From DATAQC01 sp046263055 (GTDB lineage Bacteria; Actinomycetota; Acidimicrobiia; Acidimicrobiales; AC-14), in the NCBI GenBank assembly GCA_046263055.1, contig JBHELO010000001.1, positions 1-25,393 on the forward strand: a stretch of 25,393 nucleotides of DNA, in the 5' to 3' direction. The position numbers and the translations under genes are program-made. The notes below the pieces were generated by a model that did not search any database, was not told the DNA's origin, and saw only the letters and a program-made list of their open reading frames with translations. Positions 14,169 through 21,114 of the stretch are shown here, one piece after another (position 1 is the first letter of the stretch; each line of letters begins with the position of its first letter).

Positions 14169-15341
14169 CTACAGCTTGGTCAGGGCCCGCCGGAGGTTGC
14201 GCACCGCCTGGCCGATGCGCTGCTCGTTCTCGATGAGGGCGAAGCGCACGTGGCCGTCGCCCGACGGCCCGAAGCCCACGCCCGGCGAGGTGGCCACCTT
14301 GGCCTCGCGGACGAGGAAGGATGCGAACTCGAGCGAGCCCATCTCCCGGTAGGGCTCGGGGATGGGCGCCCACACGAACATGGTGGCCTTGGGGCGCTGG
14401 ATCTCCCAGCCGATGCGGGCCAGGCCGTCGCACAGGGCGTCACGCCGGCCCCAGTAGACCTCGTTGACCGCCTTGGGGTAGTCCGACGCCTCGTTCATGG
14501 CCACGATGGCGGCGATCTGGATGGGCTGGAAGGTGCCGTAGTCCAGGTAGGACTTGATCTTGGCCAGGGCGGCCACGATCTCGGGGTTGCCCACGAGGAA
14601 GCCCACCCGCCACCCGGCCATGGAGAACGACTTGGTGAGGGTGTACAGCTCGACGGCCACGTCCTTGGCGCCCGGCACCTGGAGGATGGACGGCGGCGAG
14701 TAGCCGTCGAACGATGTCTCGGCGTAGGCGAAGTCGTGGACGAGGATCACCGAGTGCTCGCGGGCGAAGGCGACGATGCGCTCCAGCCAGGCCAGGTCCA
14801 CGCAGGTGGTGGTGGGGTTGTGGGGGAAGGAGATCACGATGACCCGGGGCCGGGGCCAGGCGTTCTCCCACGCGTCCATCAGGTTGGCGAAGAAGTCCTG
14901 GCCCTCACCCAGCGGCACCTGGCGGACGTCGGCACCCGCGAACAGCGGGGCGTAGATGTGGATGGGGTAGGACGGCGTCGGCACCAGGGCGGTGTCGCCC
15001 GGCCCCAGCAGGACCCACATGAGGTGGGACAGGCCCTCTTTGGCCCCGATGGTGTTGATGACCTCGGTGTCGGGGTCGAGGGTCACGCCGAACCGCCGCT
15101 CGTAGAGGGCGGCGGCCGCCGCCCGCAGCTTGGGGATCCCCCGGCTCGACGAGTAGCGGTGGTTGCGGGCGTTGCGGGCGGCCTCGGCCAGCTTCTCGAC
15201 GGCCACGTCGGGCGACGGGATGTCGGGGTTGCCGAAGCCCAGGTCGATCACGTCCTCGCCCGTCCGCCGGGCCGCCATCTTGAGGCCGTCGATGATGGTG
15301 AAGACGTACGGCGGCAGGGCGTTGATGCGTCGGAAGTCCAT
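14169..15341 (-). CDS. alaC: alanine-forming aminotransferase (AlaC type)
   Basis: This 390-residue class I aminotransferase is closely similar throughout to E. coli AlaC (glutamate-pyruvate aminotransferase). Shared segments include the N-terminal RINALPPYVF, LKMAARRTGEDVIDLGFGNPD, YSSSRGIPKLR, PTPSYPIHIY, FPHNPTTTCV, HDFAYAETSFDG, the cofactor-lysine segment TLTKSFSMAGWRVGF, IKSYLDYGTFQPIQ and HVRFALIEN. It should transfer amino groups between glutamate and pyruvate in the cytoplasm with PLP. LL-diaminopimelate aminotransferase is a relative, but the motifs fit AlaC better. The ATG at 15341 lies 9 nt after TAGCCT. It is downstream of the ROK kinase on the same strand, separated by 137 nt that contain an inverted repeat, so it has probably its own promoter. 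Confidence 0.92.
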   Translation of the reverse strand: MDFRRINALPPYVFTIIDGLKMAARRTGEDVIDLGFGNPDIPSPDVAVEKLAEAARNARNHRYSSSRGIPKLRAAAAALYERRFGVTLDPDTEVINTIGAKEGLSHLMWVLLGPGDTALVPTPSYPIHIYAPLFAGADVRQVPLGEGQDFFANLMDAWENAWPRPRVIVISFPHNPTTTCVDLAWLERIVAFAREHSVILVHDFAYAETSFDGYSPPSILQVPGAKDVAVELYTLTKSFSMAGWRVGFLVGNPEIVAALAKIKSYLDYGTFQPIQIAAIVAMNEASDYPKAVNEVYWGRRDALCDGLARIGWEIQRPKATMFVWAPIPEPYREMGSLEFASFLVREAKVATSPGVGFGPSGDGHVRFALIENEQRIGQAVRNLRRALTKL

Positions 15342-15350
15342 GCCCGCACG

Positions 15351-15356
15351 AGGCTA
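15351..15356 (-). promoter_or_regulatory. -10 box of alaC (near-leaderless)
   Basis: TAGCCT on the minus strand 9 nt before the ATG, with no Shine-Dalgarno at a normal distance. Two further AT-rich patches upstream (TATATG near 15387-15382 and TATACG near 15461-15456 on the minus strand) might be extra promoter elements. Confidence 0.4.
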
Positions 15357-15393
15357 CCGGGCGGGCGCCGGCCGCCGGCCGCCATATACGAGG

Positions 15394-15443
15394 GAGGCGC
15401 CGGTTCCCGGGTGGCTGGGGGCGGATCCCAGGGCCGGCGCCTC
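15394..15443. repeat. 10-bp inverted repeat between the glucokinase gene and alaC
   Basis: GAGGCGCCGG (15394-15403) and CCGGCGCCTC (15434-15443) are perfect complements around a 30-nt loop. It could be a terminator for the upstream GH15-kinase transcript or a regulator site for alaC. AT-rich TATA-like patches flank it on both sides. Confidence 0.5.
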
Positions 15444-15478
15444 GTCGTGGCGGCCCGTATACCCCGGCCTTGCCCTCG

Positions 15479-16426
15479 TCAAACCACGAACCGCCGGGCG
15501 GCGTCGGCGGCCAGGCAGGCGGCGCCCACCGCCCCCGCCTCCTCGCCCAGCTCGGCGGCCAGGATGGCCACCGGCGGGCGGCGGCCGGTGCCCTGGAGCA
15601 GGGTCGGGAAGGCGGCCCGAACCGGTGCGAACAGGGCGTCGGCGGCTCGGACCAGCCCCCCGCCCAGCACGAAGGCCTCGGGGTCGAACACGTTGGCCAG
15701 GTTGGCCAGCCCCAGGGCCACCCACCAGCCGAAGCGCCCGAGGATCTCGGTGGCCTGGGCGTCGCCCTCGGCCACCGCGGCCGTGACGTGCTCGCCCCGC
15801 ACCGCCGCCAGGTCGCCGCCGGCCAGAGCCAGCACCCGGGCCGCAGCTCCCGCCGTCGCCGCCTCCCGGGCGAGCCGCCCCAGGCCACTCCCCGAGGCGT
15901 AGCGCTCCCAGCAGCCCCGCTGGCCGCACGGGCAGGGCGGCCCGTCGGGGTCCACCACCATGTGGCCGATCTCGCCGGCGAAGCCGTTGGCCCCCCGGTG
16001 GACCCGGCCGCCGGCCACCAGCCCGCCACCGATGCCGGTGCCCAGGGTGACGAGCACCACGTCGGCCAGGCCGCAGGCCGCTCCCCGCCGGCACTCCCCC
16101 CAGGCGGCGGCGGTGGCGTCGTTCTCCACGACCACCGGCACCCCCAGGCGCTCCTCCAGCACTGCCCGCACGGCCAGGCCCTCGCCGGCCGCCAGGTTGG
16201 GGGCCACCCGGAGCACGCCGTCCCGGTCCACCAGGCCGGGGACGCCCAGGCCCACGGCCTCCACCGGCGCCTTCCGACCGAGGACGGCCACCAGCTCCAC
16301 CAGGGCGTCCACCAGCTCCCGGGGCCCGGCCGGGGTGGCGACCCGGGACTCCCCCACCACGGCCTCGCCATCGAGGGCCACACCCAGGCACTTGGTGCCC
16401 CCGACGTCGATCCCACAGACGGCCAC
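15479..16426 (-). CDS. ROK-family glucokinase
   Basis: The 315-residue protein has the ASKHA sugar-kinase signatures of ROK enzymes: IDVGGTK (6-12, phosphate binding), ENDATAAAWGE (101-111, catalytic Asp103), LGTGIGGGLV (128-137), GEIGH (151-155, sugar-contacting Glu152 and His155) and the structural zinc motif CPCGQRGCWE (165-174). It should phosphorylate glucose to glucose 6-phosphate in the cytoplasm; ROK repressors are excluded because there is no N-terminal helix-turn-helix. The GTG at 16426 begins immediately before the conserved first strand. The ribosome-binding site is weak. It starts 17 nt after the stop of the GH15 gene, so the two are co-transcribed, which makes glucose the sensible substrate. 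Confidence 0.9.
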   Translation of the reverse strand: MAVCGIDVGGTKCLGVALDGEAVVGESRVATPAGPRELVDALVELVAVLGRKAPVEAVGLGVPGLVDRDGVLRVAPNLAAGEGLAVRAVLEERLGVPVVVENDATAAAWGECRRGAACGLADVVLVTLGTGIGGGLVAGGRVHRGANGFAGEIGHMVVDPDGPPCPCGQRGCWERYASGSGLGRLAREAATAGAAARVLALAGGDLAAVRGEHVTAAVAEGDAQATEILGRFGWWVALGLANLANVFDPEAFVLGGGLVRAADALFAPVRAAFPTLLQGTGRRPPVAILAAELGEEAGAVGAACLAADAARRFVV

Positions 16427-16443
16427 GGGCGGCGCTCGTCGGG

Positions 16444-18348
16444 CTAGCTGCTGAGGGCCCGGGGCGGGACGAAGACCTTGGTGCTGTCCGGGCGGGCCTC
16501 GGCCTGGATGACGTGCACGACGGCGTTGATCAGGGCAAGGTGGGTGAAGGCCTGGGGGAAGTTGCCGAGGTGGCGCCCGCTCTTGGGGTCGATCTCCTCG
16601 GCGTACAGCTCGAGGGGGCTGGCGAAGGACAGCAGCCGCTCGCACAGCTGGCGGGCCCGGTCCTGCTCCCCGATCTCCGCCAGGGCCGACACCAGCCAGA
16701 ACGAGCAGATGGCGAAGGTGCCCTCCTCTCCGGACAGGCCGTCGTCGGTCTCGCCGGTGCGGTAGCGCAGCACCAGCCCGTCCACCGTGAGCTCGTCAGC
16801 GATGGCCAGCACGGTGGCCCGCACCCGCTCGTCGTCGACGGGCAGGAAGCGCACGAGCGGGAACAGCAGGTTCGAGGCATCGAGGGCGGTGGTCTCGTAG
16901 TGCTGGACGAACACGCCTCGCGCGTCCACCCCGTGCTTGCAGATGTCGGCGTGGATCTCGGCCGCCACCGCCGCCCACCTGTCGCCCAGCGCGTCCTCGT
17001 CGTGGAGGCGGGCCAGGCGGGCGCCCCGGTCGAGGGCCACCCAGCACATGAGCTTGGAGGACGTGAAGTGGCGGGGCTGGCCGCGGACCTCCCAGATCCC
17101 CTGATCGGGCGACCGCCAGTCGGCCTCCGCCCGCTCCACCTGGGCCTGGAGCAGTGGCCACACCCGCTCGGGTAGGTAGTCCCGCGACTTGGCGTGCAGG
17201 TACACGGAGTCGAGCACCGCTCCCCACACGTCGTGCTGCTCCTGGGCGTAGGCGCCGTTGCCGACCCGCACCGGGCGGGCCCCCTCGTAGCCCGAGAGGT
17301 GGTCCAGGGTGTGCTCGTCCAGCTTCCGCTCGCCGCCCACGCCGTACATGATCTGCAGCGGGTGGTTGCCGTCGCAGGCGTCGGCGATGAAGTAGAAGAA
17401 GTCGTTGGCCTCGGCGTCGAAGCCCAGGGTGTAGAGGCCCCAGAGGGCGAAGGTGGAGTCCCGGATCCAGCTGTAGCGGTAGTCCCAGTTGCGCTCGCCG
17501 CCCGGTGTCTCCGGCAGCGACGTGGTGGCCGCCGCCAACAGGGCGCCGGTGGGCGAGTAAGTGAGGCCCTTGAGGGTGAGGGCGCTGCGCTGGAGGTGGG
17601 TCCGCCACGGGTGGTCGGGGAACTTGCCGTGGTTGAGCCACTGGCGCCAGTACTCGCCGGTGCGCCACGACCGGTCGTTGGCGTCCTCCCACGTGGTGGG
17701 TGGCCCTTGGTCGCCCCAGGCCAGGGCCACGAAGACGCCGTCTCCCTCGTTGAGCCGGGAGCGGGCCTGGGCGGCCCGGCCCTCGAAGCCGAGGCGCAGG
17801 TTGGTGGCGAGCCGCAGGCACAGGTCGGTGGACTCGGTGGTGGCCTCGGCCTCGCCGTAGCCGTCGCCCCGGTAGGCCCAGGTCCCGGACGCCACGCCGT
17901 ACCCGAAGACCGGTTCGCACGTCAGGTTGACCTCCACCGTGCCGCTGACGCAGCGCATCGTGCGCAGCAGCACGTGCTCGGCCTCGTAGTCGGTGGGCGA
18001 CCGCCGGTAGGTGTCCGAGCGGTGGCGGTCGTGGTACCAGGGGCGCATGCAGAGGACGTCGCGGGTGATGGCCCACCCGGTGGGCGTCTGCCAGGTGGTC
18101 TCCAGCACCAGCGTGCCCGGGAGGTAGCGCCGGCCGGCGGGCACCATCACGTCCACCGGGCCCAGGCGGAAGCCACCGGCCGAGCGGTCCAGGATGGCCC
18201 CGAAGATGCTGGGGCTGTCCGGGCGGGGAGCGCACATCCACTCGACATTGCCGCTAGGCGCCACCAGGGCGGTGCCCTCGCAGTCGGACAGGAACCCGTA
18301 GGACGCGATCGGTGGGAACGGGCTGCGCCCCGGGTAGCCGTCGATCAT
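16444..18348 (-). CDS. GH15 trehalase / glucoamylase-type glycoside hydrolase
   Basis: This 634-residue protein matches cytoplasmic bacterial GH15 enzymes over its whole length: IASYGFLSDCEGTALVAPSG and WMCAPRPDSPSIFGAILD (N-terminal beta-domain), then the (alpha/alpha)6 barrel with ERNWDYRYSWIRDSTF and DQGIWEVRG (Glu420, probable general acid). Further on come EEGTFAICSFWLV, YAEEIDPKSG (Glu584/Glu585) and LGNFPQAFTHLALI. There is no signal peptide. In actinobacteria such proteins include the mycobacterial trehalase; glucoamylase-type activity on malto-oligosaccharides is the alternative. Either releases free glucose, which the kinase gene 17 nt downstream can trap. The ATG at 18348 is 10 nt after a TACCAT box. 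Confidence 0.9.
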   Translation of the reverse strand: MIDGYPGRSPFPPIASYGFLSDCEGTALVAPSGNVEWMCAPRPDSPSIFGAILDRSAGGFRLGPVDVMVPAGRRYLPGTLVLETTWQTPTGWAITRDVLCMRPWYHDRHRSDTYRRSPTDYEAEHVLLRTMRCVSGTVEVNLTCEPVFGYGVASGTWAYRGDGYGEAEATTESTDLCLRLATNLRLGFEGRAAQARSRLNEGDGVFVALAWGDQGPPTTWEDANDRSWRTGEYWRQWLNHGKFPDHPWRTHLQRSALTLKGLTYSPTGALLAAATTSLPETPGGERNWDYRYSWIRDSTFALWGLYTLGFDAEANDFFYFIADACDGNHPLQIMYGVGGERKLDEHTLDHLSGYEGARPVRVGNGAYAQEQHDVWGAVLDSVYLHAKSRDYLPERVWPLLQAQVERAEADWRSPDQGIWEVRGQPRHFTSSKLMCWVALDRGARLARLHDEDALGDRWAAVAAEIHADICKHGVDARGVFVQHYETTALDASNLLFPLVRFLPVDDERVRATVLAIADELTVDGLVLRYRTGETDDGLSGEEGTFAICSFWLVSALAEIGEQDRARQLCERLLSFASPLELYAEEIDPKSGRHLGNFPQAFTHLALINAVVHVIQAEARPDSTKVFVPPRALSS

Positions 18349-18358
18349 CTCAGCTGCG

Positions 18359-18364
18359 ATGGTA
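18359..18364 (-). promoter_or_regulatory. possible -10 box of the GH15-glucokinase operon
   Basis: TACCAT on the minus strand 10 nt before the ATG at 18348, which would give a leader of only a few nt. The heptamer repeat at 18385-18419 lies where upstream promoter elements would be. Confidence 0.35.
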
Positions 18365-18384
18365 GCGACGGGGCGGACGGCCCG

Positions 18385-18419
18385 GACGGGCGACGGGCGA
18401 CGGGCGACGGGCGGCGGGC
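18385..18419. repeat. heptanucleotide tandem repeat (GACGGGC)
   Basis: Four perfect GACGGGC units (18385-18412) plus a fifth with one change (GGCGGGC, 18413-18419). It lies between the chlorite-dismutase-like gene and the GH15 gene, about 20 bp upstream of the candidate -10 box of the latter. Because it is intergenic, unit loss or gain would alter promoter spacing, not a reading frame. Confidence 0.85.
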
Positions 18420-18444
18420 GGCTGGTCGGCGCCTGCGGCCGGCG

Positions 18445-18942
18445 TCAGCGCACGAGGCGGAGGTCGACCTCGCGCTCGACGGCCGACCAGTCCTCGGTGG
18501 CCCGCAGGCCGGCCACCAGCGAGGCCACCGCATCCTCGTCGACGGGCGGGTACTCGAACCAGGCCAACAGGTCGAAGGGCTGGTCGCCACCGGCGTGGTG
18601 CAGGCGGCGGGCCACGGCCGGGTGGTCGGTGGCGGCCAGGACCCGCCGGTCCCGCTCGTCGCGGCTCAGAGCGCGCCACCCGTCGCCCAGTCGCACCGCC
18701 ACCAGGGCGGCGCAGCGGGCCTCGGGTCGACCGAGGGGCGGGCCCCCGGCCTCGGGCTCGTGGCTCGCGTCCACCGTCCCCCGCAGCACCCAACGCCCGT
18801 CGGCCTGCTCGGCCTCCGGGCCCTCCACCACCGCCAGGCGGGCGGCCGGGGCCAGGGCGTCACCGGTGGGGGCGGTGATGCCGTCGATGCGCCAGGCGCC
18901 CTCGAAGCCGGCGACGAAGGCCACGGGAAGGGGGTTGGTCAT
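18445..18942 (-). CDS. chlorite-dismutase-family-like protein
   Basis: The second half of this 165-residue protein reads RPEARCAALVAVRLG, WRALSRDERDR, HPAVARRLHHAG, FDLLAWFEYPP and LRATEDWSAVEREVDLRLV. This pattern resembles short (lineage II) chlorite-dismutase-family proteins, in which a His in the ARRLHH segment can serve as the proximal heme ligand. The first half is poorly conserved to my eye. Members may decompose chlorite, act as peroxidases, or have lost heme; activity is not predictable here. The ATG at 18942 is preceded by CAGACT 6 nt upstream, an imperfect leaderless-type -10. It lies 42 nt downstream of the beta-hydroxyacid dehydrogenase gene on the same strand, so co-transcription is likely. 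Confidence 0.6.
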   Translation of the reverse strand: MTNPLPVAFVAGFEGAWRIDGITAPTGDALAPAARLAVVEGPEAEQADGRWVLRGTVDASHEPEAGGPPLGRPEARCAALVAVRLGDGWRALSRDERDRRVLAATDHPAVARRLHHAGGDQPFDLLAWFEYPPVDEDAVASLVAGLRATEDWSAVEREVDLRLVR

Positions 18943-18984
18943 GGGTGCAGTCTGCCCGAGCCGCCGGGTCTCGTCCGACGGCCG

Positions 18985-19875
18985 TCAGCCCGCTCCGGGC
19001 CCGTCGGCCGCCGGCCGGCCCCGCACGTGGGCCACGACCGCCGAGTAGTCCAGGCTGCCCAGGCCGGCGGCCTCGGCCTCGTCGAGCCAGGCCCGGGCGG
19101 CGGGTGCCACGCGCAACCGCACGCCCGCACCCCGTGCCGCCTCGTCCACCAGGCGGAGGTCCTTGGCGGCCAGGGAGAGGGCGAAATTGGCGGGGTAGCG
19201 GCCGCTCTCGACGTGGTCGCGCTTGCCCTTGACGGTGGCGCCGACGGGCGATCCGGCCAGGGCGTCGAGCACCTGCCCGGTGTCCAACCCGAGCCCGTCG
19301 GCCAGGGCCAGTGCCTCGCCCACGGCCGACATCACCGCGCCGAGCGTGGAGTTCGCCACCAGCTTCATGGACGCCCCCGCCCCGAGCGGCCCGAAGTGGC
19401 GGACCTGGCCCAACTCTTGGAGGACCGGGCGCCAGCGCACCACCAGGTCGTCGGAACCACCCACGAACACCTGGAGGGTCCCGTCGGTGGCCTGGGGAAC
19501 GCTGCCCAGGACCGGCGCATCCACCACGCCCACGCCGTCGGGCAGGCGCTCCGCCAGGTCGCGGACCACCGCCGGCCCCACGGTGGACATGTCCACCAGG
19601 GTGGTACCGGCGCCGATGCCGGCGGCCAGCGCGTTGTTGCCACTCCCGAACAGCACCGCCTCCAGGGCGTCGGGGGTGGCCAGCATGGTGATCACCGCGT
19701 CGGCCCCGGTTGCCACCTCCGCCGGGGAGCCGGCCTGGCGGGCACCCCGCTGCACCAGGGCCGCGGCCCGTTCCGGGGTGCGGTTCCACACCACCAGGTC
19801 GTGCCCGGCGTCGAGCAGGCGGGCGGCCATCGGCGCACCCATCCGGCCCAATCCGCAGAAGGCGAGCGAGGCCAT
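18985..19875 (-). CDS. NAD(P)-dependent beta-hydroxyacid dehydrogenase (HIBADH/GLYR type)
   Basis: This 296-residue protein has the family's four signatures. These are the dinucleotide-binding CGLGRMGAPMAARL (7-20), the substrate-binding segment DAPVLGSVPQATDGTL (119-134), the catalytic GAGASMKLVAN (165-175, Lys171 and Asn175) and AAKDLRL near the C-terminus. Members oxidise 3-hydroxyisobutyrate or related acids, or reduce (succinic) semialdehydes such as glyoxylate. The substrate motif DAPVLGS departs from the usual DAPVSGG, so specificity is left open. The start codon overlaps the stop of the upstream DUF2127 gene by one base (TGATG), with AAGGAG 7 nt before it, so translation is coupled. 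It is cytoplasmic. Confidence 0.88.
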   Translation of the reverse strand: MASLAFCGLGRMGAPMAARLLDAGHDLVVWNRTPERAAALVQRGARQAGSPAEVATGADAVITMLATPDALEAVLFGSGNNALAAGIGAGTTLVDMSTVGPAVVRDLAERLPDGVGVVDAPVLGSVPQATDGTLQVFVGGSDDLVVRWRPVLQELGQVRHFGPLGAGASMKLVANSTLGAVMSAVGEALALADGLGLDTGQVLDALAGSPVGATVKGKRDHVESGRYPANFALSLAAKDLRLVDEAARGAGVRLRVAPAARAWLDEAEAAGLGSLDYSAVVAHVRGRPAADGPGAG

Positions 19876-20786
19876 CAGTGATCTCCTTCAGTTCGGTCGG
19901 CGGACGGCCCCGGTGCCCGGGCCTCTCCAGCCTGGCCGGCCAGGACGACCTGGCCGGGCAGGACCGGCAGGCGCTCAGCCGACCGGGCCTCCTGTTCGTC
20001 CTCTCCGGCGCCCCCGCCGACAGCGAACAGGTGCTTGGCCCACACCAGGTAGACGAGCACGGCCAGGTTGACGACCAGGGCCAGGACCCGCCCCACGCTC
20101 ACTCGCTTGGCCAGCTCGTGGACCTCGAAGGGCAGGAAGCCGGCGGTGGCCACGGCCGTGAGGTACTCGGCCCAGCGCCGGCCCCGCCACAGGCCCACCG
20201 CCTCCACGCCCTCCAGCACCGTGTACACGACGGCGGTGAAGAGCAGGACCCGCAGGGTGTCCGAGCGCAGCCCGACGACGCGGTCGAGCTCCTTGAGGAC
20301 GAACGTACGGCTGGTGGCCTGCCCGGTGCCGGCCAGGCCGTTCCCGGCGTTGCGGACCAGGGCCCGGGCCTGGTCCTGGATGGCGCCCAGGTGGGAGCGC
20401 ACGAAGAGGAGGCCGATGGCCAGGAGCCCGAAGACAACGGAGTGCAGGCCCCGGACCACCGCGATCACCCGCAGCACCAGAAAGTCGCGCAGCGCCTTGC
20501 CCCGCTCGGGGACATCCAGGGCGTCCACGTCGCCCACGTCGTCGCGGTCGGCGGCGGCCGGATCGGCCAGGATCCAGGCGTCGCAGCGCAGGCAACGGCC
20601 GAGGTGCCCGCCGGGCGCGGCAGCGACGCCCACCAGCCAATGCTCGGGCCGGACCGCTCGGGCCGACGCGGCCGGTGCCCGGTGGCCCCGGAACGCGCAC
20701 ACGAACGTCTCGGGGTGCCAACGGCCGGTCCTCCGCCCCTCGACCGGCGGACCCCCGGCGGCGTCCTGGCGGCGCTGGCGCCTCAT
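19875..20786 (-). CDS. DUF2127 membrane protein with a cytoplasmic CxxC segment
   Basis: This 303-residue protein has a hydrophilic N-terminal ~100 residues containing CLRC (65-68), possibly a metal-binding knuckle. Four hydrophobic segments follow at about 103-129, 179-199, 205-222 and 233-254. The C-terminal half, with LEGVEAVGLWRGRRWAEYLT and GFLPFEVHELAKR, is the DUF2127 signature; the function of this family is unknown. A charged tail of ~45 residues follows. The ATG at 20786 is chosen; a TTG two codons earlier is also in frame. It starts 40 nt after the small helical gene stop and ends on the start codon of the dehydrogenase, so it is mid-operon. Confidence 0.8.
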   Translation of the reverse strand: MRRQRRQDAAGGPPVEGRRTGRWHPETFVCAFRGHRAPAASARAVRPEHWLVGVAAAPGGHLGRCLRCDAWILADPAAADRDDVGDVDALDVPERGKALRDFLVLRVIAVVRGLHSVVFGLLAIGLLFVRSHLGAIQDQARALVRNAGNGLAGTGQATSRTFVLKELDRVVGLRSDTLRVLLFTAVVYTVLEGVEAVGLWRGRRWAEYLTAVATAGFLPFEVHELAKRVSVGRVLALVVNLAVLVYLVWAKHLFAVGGGAGEDEQEARSAERLPVLPGQVVLAGQAGEARAPGPSADRTEGDH

Positions 20787-20826
20787 CGCCAAGGTCGATC
20801 CCCCGCATTCTCTCGACCCGCCCCCC

Positions 20827-21114
20827 TCACGTCACCGGGATGCGCTGGACGCCACCGCTGTCGCCGCCGTCCCCACCGGGTTCGGAACGGGGCGGGCGGC
20901 GGGAGCGGCGGGCCATCCCGGCCGCGCCGGCGACGGCGGACAGCGGGTCGCGCACGGCCGCCTCCGCCGCGTCCAGGGCGGCCCGCACGGCGGCGATCAG
21001 CTCGAGGGCGGCGGCCTGGAGGTGGGCGGCGACTTCAGGCCCGTGGGCCTCGCCCGCCACCGGGCCCTCGCCGCCCGCGTCGGGCTCCTCGTCCACAGGG
21101 GGGGCGCCGGTCAC
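20827..21114 (-). CDS. small helical protein coupled to the ArsA-like ATPase
   Basis: The GTG start of this 95-residue protein overlaps the stop of the ATPase gene by four bases (GTGA), a classic translational-coupling arrangement. The N-terminal 25 residues are acidic and Gly/Pro-rich. Residues 26-58 form a long amphipathic helix (VAAHLQAAALELIAAVRAAL...), and the rest is Arg/Gly-rich, ending in VQRIPVT. No domain is recognised, and there is no signal peptide or transmembrane segment. The coupling suggests a partner or adaptor made in proportion to the ATPase. It is easily missed by annotation because the frame stays open far upstream inside the ATPase gene. Confidence 0.7.
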   Translation of the reverse strand: MTGAPPVDEEPDAGGEGPVAGEAHGPEVAAHLQAAALELIAAVRAALDAAEAAVRDPLSAVAGAAGMARRSRRPPRSEPGGDGGDSGGVQRIPVT

